A DNA stretch of 38,683 nt from an uncultured Treponema sp. (lineage in GTDB: Bacteria > Spirochaetota > Spirochaetia > Treponematales > Treponemataceae): assembly GCA_946185185.1 (NCBI GenBank), contig CAMHIV010000004.1, forward strand, positions 1 to 38,683. Direction: 5' to 3'. Below the pieces are notes generated by a model that saw only the letters and a program-made list of their open reading frames with translations, was not told the DNA's origin and did no database searches. Shown piece by piece: positions 17,707 to 26,189 of the stretch (position 1 is the first letter of the stretch; each line of letters opens with the position of its first letter). A program made the translations under genes and the position numbers.

Positions 17707-19056
17707 ATGTACAATCCAAATATGAACGACATCAGAAATTATTCAGTTATGAAACTGGCATGGCCGATTTTTATGCAAATGCTTCTTTCCATGGCTTTAG
17801 GCTACGCGGATACCGTAATGCTAAGCCATTATTCTGATGTTGCCGTTGGTGCGATTGGAAATGCCAATCAGATTATGGGATTTTTAACCCTAGCCTTTAC
17901 GATTGTTTCTAGTGCGACAGGCGTTGTTGTTGCTCAATACCTTGGAGCGAAAAAATACGACCTGATGGACAAAATTTATACAGTCGCAGTTGTTTTCAAT
18001 CTGATTCTAAGTATTTTCGTCTGTTTAATTGTAACAATTTTCAGCCAGCACCTTTTAAAAGCAATGCATGTGCCGGAAGTTATGTTTTCCCAGGCACTTT
18101 CATACATGAATATTGTAGGTCTATTTCTTTTTACAGGCGCAGTAACAAATACTCTTTCACGCATTTTTAACTGCAACGGAAAAACCGTAATCGGCTTTGT
18201 AGTTATGCTTGGAATAAACCTTCTGAATATAGCCGGAAATTACCTGTTTTTATTCGGACCATTTTCATTTTTAGGACTTGGAATCAAGGGAGTTGCAATT
18301 TCAACAAGTGTCAGCAGTATATTCGGGATGATTATATCTTTCGTTTTATTCCGGATTTTTATCAAAGGAACTATTTCGCTCCGATACCTTTCTCCATTTC
18401 CAGGTGACATTCTTGCAAAATTAATAAAACTTGGACTTCCAAGCGCCGGCGAAAACATTTCCTACAATATTGCACAAATTTTGATAACCATTTTTGTAAA
18501 TACAATGGGTGCAGTTTCAATAACAACAAAAATATACTGCAACATTCTATGCGGATTTTCTATTATTTTTTCAAATTCTGTTGCCGGCGCCAGTGCAATT
18601 ATCACAGGACACAGCGTTGGAAGCGGTGATTACGAATTTGCATACCGGCGGGTTTGGAAATCTCTTTTCATCGCGATGATTGTTTCAATCGTAATCGCCG
18701 GCACAAACTATCTGATTTCCCCATTTACGCTCAAGCTTTTTACACAAGACGAAAATATCATACAACTTGGCCATAAGATACTGTTTATAGCGTTTATTCT
18801 TGAATTTGGAAGATGCATAAATCTTGTAGTAATACAAAGCCTTAGAGCCGCCGGCGATGTTTTATTCCCTACCTTACTGGGAATCGGTTCCATGTGGGGA
18901 ATTTCTGTGGTTTTTGCCTGGATTCTGGGTATTTACTTCAAACTAGGACTTCCCGGCGTATGGATTGCTATGGCCGCCGACGAAATTTTCAGAGGAATAG
19001 TTGTCTTAATTCGCTGGAAAATCGGACTGTGGCGTGGAAAATCCGTTGTAAACTGA
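17707..19056 (+). CDS. MATE-family multidrug/toxin efflux transporter
   Basis: 449 residues with about 12 hydrophobic helices in two homologous halves. Typical MATE features are the N-terminal LAWPIFMQMLLSMALGYADTVMLS pattern (read in two parts), GAIGNANQI, ATGVVVAQYLGA and, in the second half, GAVSITTKIY and GASAIITGHSVG. It would export cationic drugs or metabolites using a Na+ or H+ gradient across the inner membrane. The start is uncertain: ATG 17707 is the longest, but ATG 17722 lies 6 nt after a TACAAT hexamer, as in other presumed leaderless genes here; neither has a Shine-Dalgarno sequence. It ends 1 nt before the convergent aldo/keto reductase gene, with no terminator between. Confidence 0.93.
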   Translation: MYNPNMNDIRNYSVMKLAWPIFMQMLLSMALGYADTVMLSHYSDVAVGAIGNANQIMGFLTLAFTIVSSATGVVVAQYLGAKKYDLMDKIYTVAVVFNLILSIFVCLIVTIFSQHLLKAMHVPEVMFSQALSYMNIVGLFLFTGAVTNTLSRIFNCNGKTVIGFVVMLGINLLNIAGNYLFLFGPFSFLGLGIKGVAISTSVSSIFGMIISFVLFRIFIKGTISLRYLSPFPGDILAKLIKLGLPSAGENISYNIAQILITIFVNTMGAVSITTKIYCNILCGFSIIFSNSVAGASAIITGHSVGSGDYEFAYRRVWKSLFIAMIVSIVIAGTNYLISPFTLKLFTQDENIIQLGHKILFIAFILEFGRCINLVVIQSLRAAGDVLFPTLLGIGSMWGISVVFAWILGIYFKLGLPGVWIAMAADEIFRGIVVLIRWKIGLWRGKSVVN

Positions 19057-19057
19057 T

Positions 19058-19987
19058 TTACGGCAATCTGTTTCCTGCTGCCTGGTAAATTTCGTACCAT
19101 TCCTTTCTGGAAAGTACTACATCGCAGGCTCTTGCCGATTCCTGTACACGACCAGGATTTGTTGTTCCAATCACAGCCTGAGTTTTTCCCGGATAACGCA
19201 AAATCCAGGCAAGAGCAACGGCAGTGGCATTTGTATTCTGTTCTCCGGCAATTCTATAAAGCACACGATTTAAATCCGGAAAACGTTCATTATTAAGGTA
19301 AACGCCTTCAAAAAATCCGTACTGCATAGTTGACCAGGCTTGAACTGCAATATCATTCATACGGCAGTATTCAAGGATTCCGCCGTCACGCATTGTAGAA
19401 CCATCCCACTTCATATTTGTCTGCAAAATTGCATCAATCATCGGAGTGTGGCATGGTGAAAACTGCACTTGATTTGCACAAATCTTGAAAGGAACATATT
19501 TTGAAACATAAGAAAGAGTTCCCGGATTGCAGTTAGAAAAACCGAAGTTTAAAACTTTTCCTTCCTGATGAAGTTTTGTAAAAGCCTCTGCAATTTCTTC
19601 ACCTTCCATGAGCACATCCGGGCGGTGAAGTAAAAGTGAATCAATATAATCTGTTTTTAAGCGGGAAAGACTTGCATTCACGGCATTAATGATATGGTCT
19701 TTTGAAAAGTCATACCAGGTCAGGCCGTTTTCACTTCGAATTCCGCATTTGGACTGAAGAAATACTTTTTTGCGCAGTTCAGGATTTTGTTCAAAAACCC
19801 GCCCTAAAAGTTCTTCTGCGCCACCGTTTGCATAACAGTCTGCTGTATCAAAAAAATTAATTTCTGAATCCAAAGCTGTTTTGCAAAGGAAAGCATGGTC
19901 TTCAACAGACTTATCACTTGTGCGCATAAGCCCGAGAATAATCTTTGAAACTTTTGTGCTGTTTGAACCAAAATCTATAAACTGCAT
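19058..19987 (-). CDS. Aldo/keto reductase (YdhF-like)
   Basis: 309 residues with the AKR catalytic tetrad: Asp47 (FFDTAD), Tyr52, Lys80 (LQSKCG) and His121 (LLLHRPD). Later conserved elements are FGFSNCNP, QVQFSPCH, AWSTMQYG and the cofactor-binding IGTTNPGRV. It should reduce a carbonyl substrate with NAD(P)H in the cytoplasm; the physiological substrate is unknown. The overall pattern resembles E. coli YdhF. The start ATG at 19987 has AGGAG 3 nt upstream, a tight spacing. It is 15 nt downstream of hisG, so probably in the same transcript, though a role in histidine synthesis is not indicated. Confidence 0.9.
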   Translation of the reverse strand: MQFIDFGSNSTKVSKIILGLMRTSDKSVEDHAFLCKTALDSEINFFDTADCYANGGAEELLGRVFEQNPELRKKVFLQSKCGIRSENGLTWYDFSKDHIINAVNASLSRLKTDYIDSLLLHRPDVLMEGEEIAEAFTKLHQEGKVLNFGFSNCNPGTLSYVSKYVPFKICANQVQFSPCHTPMIDAILQTNMKWDGSTMRDGGILEYCRMNDIAVQAWSTMQYGFFEGVYLNNERFPDLNRVLYRIAGEQNTNATAVALAWILRYPGKTQAVIGTTNPGRVQESARACDVVLSRKEWYEIYQAAGNRLP

Positions 19988-20002
19988 AGGCTCCTGGAAA
20001 AT

Positions 20003-20875
20003 CTATTTAATTACCTTTCTAAGTTCGTATTCAAGAATGTCTGTTGCGCCAAGAGTGCGGAGTTTTGGCAAAAGTGTTGGAACTTCACTCTTTTTAACAG
20101 CGATTTTTACAGCATAACCATCGTCGCCGAACAATGGAGAAACTGTCGGGCTTTTCATAGAAGGAATACCCTTTATCAATGCATCAAAGTTTGACTTAGA
20201 AACATTCATTTCCAGCATTACACGGCTGCGGGCTGCAAGAACGGCTTCAAAAAGCATTTTAAGTTCCATGATTTTCTGCTTTTTTTCAGGATCTGCCATA
20301 GCAGCCTTTGAAGCGTACATTCTTGTTGAAGATTCCATCAATGTGTCTACAATCTTAAGGCGGTTAGCGCGCAAAGAAGAACCTGTAGAAGTATTATCGA
20401 TAAGAATCTGAGCTAATGCTTCATCTGTATCCTGAACAAATCCTTCACTTGTTCCCCAGGTGCGGAAAATTGTTCCGTCAATTTTTTTGCTTTCAATGTA
20501 TTTTTTTGTAAGAGCCTGATATTCAGTTGCGATTGTAACTTTTTCTTTCAAAAGTGCATCGTAATCTTTTGTTTCAGGAATTGCTGCAACAATGCGAACA
20601 GGGTCAAAACCAAGGTCCATAATTTCTTCAACCTGATCCTGAACACCATTTTCATAAACCCAGTCTTTTCCACTGAATCCAACATCAGCTTTGTTCTGAG
20701 CAAGCAATGCACTTGTAATCTGTGGTTTTACAACCTGAAATGCCAAATCTTCCTGATTTGTTGTCGGAAAATAAGTTCTGTCTGGAAGATGGATAGAAAT
20801 GCCAACATCGTTTAAAAGTTCATAAACCGATTCATAAATGCGGCCTTTTGCGAGAAGAATCTTAAGTTTTTCCAT
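20003..20875 (-). CDS. hisG: ATP phosphoribosyltransferase HisG (long form)
   Basis: 290 residues, the length of the long HisG form with a C-terminal regulatory domain. It catalyses the first step of histidine biosynthesis, condensing ATP with PRPP. Visible signatures are LLAKGRIYE at the N-terminus, ADVGFSGKDWVYENG, and the PRPP-binding loop TSTGSSLRANRLK followed by ESSTRMYAS. The C-terminal ~75 residues (KGIPSMKSPTVSPLF... onward) form the histidine-feedback domain. The start ATG at 20875 has GGAG 8 nt upstream. A good promoter and a 12-bp palindrome lie just upstream. HisZ is not needed for this form. Confidence 0.95.
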   Translation of the reverse strand: MEKLKILLAKGRIYESVYELLNDVGISIHLPDRTYFPTTNQEDLAFQVVKPQITSALLAQNKADVGFSGKDWVYENGVQDQVEEIMDLGFDPVRIVAAIPETKDYDALLKEKVTIATEYQALTKKYIESKKIDGTIFRTWGTSEGFVQDTDEALAQILIDNTSTGSSLRANRLKIVDTLMESSTRMYASKAAMADPEKKQKIMELKMLFEAVLAARSRVMLEMNVSKSNFDALIKGIPSMKSPTVSPLFGDDGYAVKIAVKKSEVPTLLPKLRTLGATDILEYELRKVIK

Positions 20876-20889
20876 CTTGTAACTCCAGT

Positions 20890-20946
20890 GCGTTTAAACG
20901 CGATTTTTATTTTCTACAATATACTAAAAAAACACACTGAATTCAA
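20890..20946 (-). promoter_or_regulatory. hisG promoter with palindromic operator candidate
   Basis: Minus strand: TTGAAT (20946-20941), 17 bp, TATATT (20923-20918). About 17 nt after the -10 lies the perfect 12-bp palindrome GCGTTTAAACGC (20890-20901), between the predicted start of transcription and the ribosome site at about 20884-20887. Its position suits a repressor operator. No regulator gene is adjacent. Confidence 0.6.
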
Positions 20947-20961
20947 CGACTGTACACATAC

Positions 20962-22491
20962 TTACTTGGCACAGGCTTTTTTCAAAATCTCTATCAAATC
21001 GGCATAATCTTTTTTCAGATTTTCCTTTGATTCGCAAACCATTACTTCAACTTCATTGTGAAAAAGCCGGTCCTTTGCTGTAATCGGCATGTAATTTACA
21101 TCACTGTGAATGTAATAATGCTCAATACAACCAAGCGGAAGAATATAAACCCGCGCACTTTCGATTGCAGCAAGAATATACCAGGTTGCATTTATGATGA
21201 GCGGAATAGTTCTTGCCAGCGGAATCGGGAGAATATCCTTGAGCTTGTGATTTAAACGCAGGATTCCCATAAGAACAACCGCTTTGAATGTATCAAGGCC
21301 TTCAGGTTTTTCATACTTATCGTAAAGAGCACGCAATTTTTCTATAAAAATATCAATTTCGGGACTTATCGAAAAATCGATTTCACAGACTGCTTTACCA
21401 ACGGCAACAATATAGGATTCCAGTCTGTAGATTAATTTTTCCAAGGTAACCGGCGTTTCCATTTCTCTTCGGGTAAAAAGCATTCTGTAAAAAGGCTGCT
21501 GCTTTTCATTCTGTTTTTCAAGCCAGGAAAGAACTCTTTCATCATCACAGACAACATCCCTCAATTTTCCTGCAAACAATGAATCCAGATCCGTAATAAT
21601 TCTACCGTCAGTGCCTAAGAGCGAACAAACCTTAAAGAAGACACCAAGCTCATCCTTTCCGCCAACATCGATTACACCCGTTCCAGCCGTTCCATAGTGA
21701 CTTTCCACACAATCCAGCAGATTTGTAAACATCTGCTGATCCGTATAACCTTCTACAAAAATCTGATTATCACTGAAGAAAAACTGCTTGTGATAAGTGT
21801 TAAAGCGCGGAAGAAAACGGCGGAAAAGAATTTCATCCTTTTCACTCAATTCATCGATACTCGTAGGCAGGCGGTTTACATGACAAACCACAACGCCAAT
21901 CAAATCATCTGCAAAACGCAAATCAATAAAATACGGAGAATGTGTTATCAAAAAGAAAATACGTTTTGGATCTTCGGCGGCAACCTTACGGATTTCGTTC
22001 ATAAAAAACGACTGAAACTGCGGATGAAGATGAAGTTCCGGCTCATCCAAAATCAATACATCAGATTTTAAACCGTATAGTGCGACTAGAAGGGTAAGAA
22101 TTTCTTTTAAGCCGTGACACTCGCCTTCCTGAAAACTGTATTCTACTCCCCAGGCTTTGTTCACAACCATTGGAACAACAGAACCATCCGGTCGCTGTTC
22201 AAAGCGAATCATTTTTCCAAACATATTGGAAAGAACCTGTTCAATTTTTTCGCGAATTTCAGAATCTTCTTTAAGTTTTAAAAGAAGTTCATCCTGATTC
22301 GCCCGTTCCGAACGCAAAAAATTTACCTGAAACCCTTTCTGCTCAAACTGTTCTGCAACGGCTTCTGCAAGCAGGGTTTTTCCGGAACCGTTCGGTCCAA
22401 CGATAATATTAACCTGATTCCAGTTATTCTTTTTGAATACAGCTCTTCCCCATAAAAATGGCAGCTTAACTCTAGTTTCAACTTCGAACAT
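20962..22491 (-). CDS. OLD-family ATPase with TOPRIM domain
   Basis: 509 residues. The N-terminal AAA/ABC-like ATPase has Walker A GPNGSGKT (32-39), a Walker B / D-loop stretch LILDEPELHLHPQ (146-158) and switch His in THSPYFID. It is followed by a TOPRIM-like segment with Glu247 (IFVEGYTDQ) and D-L-D (301-303), the pattern of OLD (overcoming lysogenization defect) nucleases. The remaining ~200 residues are helical and not recognised. It starts 3 nt after the ppk1 stop, with its ribosome site overlapping that stop, so it is translationally linked to ppk1. OLD proteins are DNA nucleases, some with phage-defence roles; there is no UvrD/Gajuma-like helicase partner here. A link to polyphosphate is inferred only from position. 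Confidence 0.85.
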   Translation of the reverse strand: MFEVETRVKLPFLWGRAVFKKNNWNQVNIIVGPNGSGKTLLAEAVAEQFEQKGFQVNFLRSERANQDELLLKLKEDSEIREKIEQVLSNMFGKMIRFEQRPDGSVVPMVVNKAWGVEYSFQEGECHGLKEILTLLVALYGLKSDVLILDEPELHLHPQFQSFFMNEIRKVAAEDPKRIFFLITHSPYFIDLRFADDLIGVVVCHVNRLPTSIDELSEKDEILFRRFLPRFNTYHKQFFFSDNQIFVEGYTDQQMFTNLLDCVESHYGTAGTGVIDVGGKDELGVFFKVCSLLGTDGRIITDLDSLFAGKLRDVVCDDERVLSWLEKQNEKQQPFYRMLFTRREMETPVTLEKLIYRLESYIVAVGKAVCEIDFSISPEIDIFIEKLRALYDKYEKPEGLDTFKAVVLMGILRLNHKLKDILPIPLARTIPLIINATWYILAAIESARVYILPLGCIEHYYIHSDVNYMPITAKDRLFHNEVEVMVCESKENLKKDYADLIEILKKACAK

Positions 22492-22494
22492 AGG

Positions 22495-24615
22495 CTAGTC
22501 CTTTCGTCTTACTTCGAATTCTATCTTCGGATTTTTTACAACCGAATCCGCCCGCTTTTTATATTTTTTATAAAGATATTCCTGCGCCCTGAAAGGCTTT
22601 GCATCTTTTGCTGTTTCAATTTGAGCCCACTGACCATTTTCCTTAAGTTCAAGAGCATTTTCTGTATCCTTAAAATAAACTTCAAGGATTTCTTTTACTT
22701 CCTCAAACACTTTTGAATCAAGAATCGGGAACATAAGTTCAATGCGGCGGTCAAGATTTCTAGACATCCAGTCTGCACTGGAAAGATACAATTCTTCATC
22801 GCCGTCATTCTGGAAATAGAAAATGCGTGAATGCTCAAGATATCGGTCGACAATAGAAACAACGCGGATGTTTTCGCTAAGCCCCGAAATTCCTGGAACC
22901 AGCATACAAACTCCACGGATATTCAAAAGAACCTTTACACCTGCCTGACTTGCTTTGTACAGGGCTTCAATAATTTCTTCGTGAGTAAGAGCGTTCATCT
23001 TTGCCATGATAAGTCCCGGATGCTCCGGCGTACTGCGTTCAATTTCACGCTGAATCATAGAAAGAAGTTTTGTTTTTAAAGTAACCGGTGCCATTCCCAG
23101 CTGCTTCATGGACTGCAAGGTTGAATAACCCGTTACAAGGTTAAAGAAAAGACTTGCATCGTTTACAATTTCATAATTTGAAGTAAACAGAGAAAGATCC
23201 GAATAAATCTTTGCGGTCTTTGGATTATAATTTCCGGTTGCAAGATGCGCATAGCGTCTGATAGAACCATTTTCGCGGCGCATAACCATTATAATCTTTG
23301 CATGAACCTTTAAATTTACAAGCCCATAAATTACCGTTACACCTGCGTTTTCCAGCTGATGGGCGCGGGCAATATTTCGTTCTTCGTCAAAACGAGCTTT
23401 TAATTCTACAAGAACAACAACCTGCTTTCCTTTTCGCGCAGCACGTTCCAAAGCCGCAACAATAGGAGAATCCGTACCAGTTCTGTACAAAGTCATTTTT
23501 ATTGCAAGAACTTTAGGGTCGTCAGCCGCATCATTTATGAATTTTACTACAGGTTCATAAGATTCATACGGAACGTGCAAAAGAACATCGTGCTGCTTAA
23601 TAGTGTCCCAGTAAGGTTCATCTTCCGGCAGAGAATCAGGGTAATATTTTTCCCATTCAGGGAAGCTCATTTTTCCGTCATCAATTTCCCGCAGGCCCAT
23701 TAAAACACCTGGATTTACGATATCTTCGACCTTGTATACATCGTCATCCTCAAGTTCAAGTTTTTCCATCAAAAAGCGGGTAATTTTTTCACTGGTCTGA
23801 TTACAAGTCATCTGAACCGGAAATGAACTTTGTCTTTGAACGAGAACTTTTTCCATCTCGTTTACAAAATCCCTTCCGGATTCTTCATCAACTGCAAAAT
23901 CAGCATCCCGGGCAATTTTAAAAATCAATGTTTCTTCAACTGCAAAACCAGGGAAAAGCTGAGTTCCGTACTGAGTAATAATTTCTTCGATAAGTGCAAA
24001 ATCTTTTCTGCCGCTTTCACTTGGAAGCCACAAAATCTGCGGAATTCCAGAAGGAATTTGAACAAGCGAAATTCGATCTTCTTCGTCGCTTCCCTTTAAA
24101 ATTTCATTTGCATTTCGAATACCTGAAATCGGTTTTAAAAGGAAAGCCGCATACAGAGAAAGATTTCCGATGTGAGGAAAAGGTTCTGTATCTGTTCGAA
24201 GCGGCGTTAAAAGCGGGAATAATTCCGAAAGGAAGAAATTCAGAGCATAATCACTTTGCGACGCCGAAAAATCAGCCGGTTTTACATAGCAGATATTTTC
24301 TTTTGCGAGACTTGGCAAAATATCGTTTTTAAGGCAGTTATGCTGCTCCCGAATCAAAAGATGAGATTTTGCAGAAATCTGCTTGAGCACCAGCTCCGGT
24401 GTAAGCCCCGAAACATCCTGCAATGAAGGAGAATTATCCAGCATTCGTTTTACAGAAGCTACACGAACCTGGAAAAATTCATCAAAATTCGAAGTTACAA
24501 TGGAAAGAAACTGAAGGCGTTCCAAAAGAGGATTTTCTTTTCTCAAGGCCTGATGCAATACACGACCGTTAAATTCTACCCAGGAAAGTTCTCTGTTAAA
24601 AAATCTTGATTCCAT
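22495..24615 (-). CDS. ppk1: Polyphosphate kinase Ppk1
   Basis: 706 residues, usual for Ppk1. It polymerises the gamma-phosphate of ATP into polyphosphate, reversibly. Evidence: N-terminal FFNRELSWVEFN, IVTSNFDEFFQVRVA, AIKMTLYRTG, VELKARFDEERN, the two phospholipase-D-like His sites in NLKVHAKI (His438) and YAHLATGNYN (His457), and near the C-terminus SSADWMSRNLDRRIELMFP. The start ATG at 24615 has GGAGGGAG upstream. It is 14 nt downstream of ppx, giving a matched synthesis/degradation pair, and 3 nt upstream of the OLD-family gene. Confidence 0.97.
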   Translation of the reverse strand: MESRFFNRELSWVEFNGRVLHQALRKENPLLERLQFLSIVTSNFDEFFQVRVASVKRMLDNSPSLQDVSGLTPELVLKQISAKSHLLIREQHNCLKNDILPSLAKENICYVKPADFSASQSDYALNFFLSELFPLLTPLRTDTEPFPHIGNLSLYAAFLLKPISGIRNANEILKGSDEEDRISLVQIPSGIPQILWLPSESGRKDFALIEEIITQYGTQLFPGFAVEETLIFKIARDADFAVDEESGRDFVNEMEKVLVQRQSSFPVQMTCNQTSEKITRFLMEKLELEDDDVYKVEDIVNPGVLMGLREIDDGKMSFPEWEKYYPDSLPEDEPYWDTIKQHDVLLHVPYESYEPVVKFINDAADDPKVLAIKMTLYRTGTDSPIVAALERAARKGKQVVVLVELKARFDEERNIARAHQLENAGVTVIYGLVNLKVHAKIIMVMRRENGSIRRYAHLATGNYNPKTAKIYSDLSLFTSNYEIVNDASLFFNLVTGYSTLQSMKQLGMAPVTLKTKLLSMIQREIERSTPEHPGLIMAKMNALTHEEIIEALYKASQAGVKVLLNIRGVCMLVPGISGLSENIRVVSIVDRYLEHSRIFYFQNDGDEELYLSSADWMSRNLDRRIELMFPILDSKVFEEVKEILEVYFKDTENALELKENGQWAQIETAKDAKPFRAQEYLYKKYKKRADSVVKNPKIEFEVRRKD

Positions 24616-24629
24616 TCTCTCCCTCCAAT

Positions 24630-26159
24630 CTACGCCAAAATAATCTTGTAGCCAAATACTGACTCAAAAAGCTCACCCTTTTCTTCAAGGGCAAAACGTT
24701 CCAAAGCAAGATTTTTTATTCCCGGCGTACTAATCACCAGACTGTCGCCCTTTAACTTAATATTCAAATCCGAAAGAACACGCCCGTGACTTCTATCCAA
24801 AGCATCCGCTATTCGCAAAATTGCGGTCAGCTTAAGAATCTGCATTCGGTCACTTCGCGGCAAAATCTGAAACTGTTCACTATCCTGTGGCTGCTGTTTA
24901 CCTCGATGATAACGGGCAATTGTTGCAACTATAATATTTTCAGTTCTAGTAAGCCCGAAAATTTCAGAATGGCGGATAATGTATTCTCCGTGTTCCTGAT
25001 GATTACTCATGTTGATGAAGTTTCCGATATCGTGCAAAATCGACGCAACTTCCAGAAGAAGCTTAGAACGTTCGTCGAGAGAAAGTTCATTTTCAAGGCT
25101 CGCATACAGCTTCAGTGCATTCTGGCGTACATGTTCGGCGTGAGCTTCATCGCCATGGTATTTTCTGAGCAGGTTTACAGAGCTTGCAATTATCTGCTCG
25201 TTAAATTCATTTTTAAGTTCTTCGCTAGGATTTTTTGTCTTGCTTATAATAAGACCATCACGAATATTTGTTTCCGGAACAATAATAGTCTTTACCTGGG
25301 AATGATGAATAAACATCTTGTAAATCAAAAGACTAAGCGGAAGTGTAAGCGCATCGTTGTAAGAAATTTTGAATCTGGCAACACATTCGTCTACTGAATA
25401 AGTCTGTATTTCATCTACAAACCGGTCAAAATCTTCCCTTTCGATTGCCCAAAGCCAGGTAGAAATTGGTTTACCAACATTGATTGCAGAAAGAGTTGCA
25501 TCCGAACCAACCGCGATAAACTGTTTTGTTTCCGAAATATTAAGTTCGCTTTCAAAAAGTCCTTTGGCGTTTATTGTATATTCTTCGACATACCGCTGAA
25601 TATCTTCGAGATTAGTTGTCTGACCACGCATTTTTGGCGCAAGTCGAACGGTTCCCAAATGCAAACTATGAGCACCGGCCATTTTACCGTTTTTCATAAG
25701 CATAACTTCGGTTGAACCGCCGTTTACTTCCAGAATAACGGCATCTTCAAAATGGAATGTCCGATTTTCATCCTGCAGACATTCGGTAACTGCAAGATAC
25801 ATAAGACGGTTTTCTTCAATTCCGTCGATTACTTTAACTCTGAATCCGGTTGAAGAAAAAATCTTATCCATTACCGGATCTTTATTACTGGCTTCACGGA
25901 AAGCGGAAGTGGCAATTACATTTGTTTGTTCAGGAGTGATTCCCCAGCCGGCAAGCTGTTCCTTGTATCGCTGGAGAATATGAAGGCATTGAGATTGGGT
26001 TTCGCGTGCTATCGTACCAACTGTAAAAACATCGCGTCCGAGAGGAACAGGCATTTCAGAACGGTCAAGAACATTTCTCTTTCGGTCTTCTGTAAATTCT
26101 GCAACAAGCAGACGCACACCAGTAGAACCGATTTCAATAACAGCTTCTGGAGTAGCCAT
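24630..26159 (-). CDS. ppx: Ppx/GppA-family exopolyphosphatase with C-terminal HD domain
   Basis: 509 residues. The actin-like phosphatase fold is shown by EIGSTGVRL (9-17; usually DIGSNS), TSAFREASN (84-92), IDGIEENRLMY and NGGSTE (146-151; usually GGGSTE), with the HD-type C-terminal domain at HDIGNF. It would remove terminal phosphates from polyphosphate, and perhaps from pppGpp, since Ppx and GppA are hard to tell apart by sequence. Next to ppk1 it is most likely an exopolyphosphatase. Substitution of the first Asp and first Gly in the two phosphate-binding loops is mild. The start ATG at 26159 has GGGGAGG upstream. It lies 30 nt after the GH63-like gene. Confidence 0.92.
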   Translation of the reverse strand: MATPEAVIEIGSTGVRLLVAEFTEDRKRNVLDRSEMPVPLGRDVFTVGTIARETQSQCLHILQRYKEQLAGWGITPEQTNVIATSAFREASNKDPVMDKIFSSTGFRVKVIDGIEENRLMYLAVTECLQDENRTFHFEDAVILEVNGGSTEVMLMKNGKMAGAHSLHLGTVRLAPKMRGQTTNLEDIQRYVEEYTINAKGLFESELNISETKQFIAVGSDATLSAINVGKPISTWLWAIEREDFDRFVDEIQTYSVDECVARFKISYNDALTLPLSLLIYKMFIHHSQVKTIIVPETNIRDGLIISKTKNPSEELKNEFNEQIIASSVNLLRKYHGDEAHAEHVRQNALKLYASLENELSLDERSKLLLEVASILHDIGNFINMSNHQEHGEYIIRHSEIFGLTRTENIIVATIARYHRGKQQPQDSEQFQILPRSDRMQILKLTAILRIADALDRSHGRVLSDLNIKLKGDSLVISTPGIKNLALERFALEEKGELFESVFGYKIILA

Positions 26160-26189
26160 ATTTTCCTCCCCAAAACAAACGATGTTACA

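Noticed and set aside
20962-22491. OLD-like protein as half of a two-gene Gabija-type defence system
   Set aside because: No UvrD-like helicase gene is adjacent; the neighbours are ppk1 and hisG, so a classical Gabija pair is not supported.
24786-25397. 203-codon open frame on the plus strand
   Set aside because: It lies wholly antisense to ppx, has no ribosome site, and its protein looks like a low-complexity shadow of the ppx codons.
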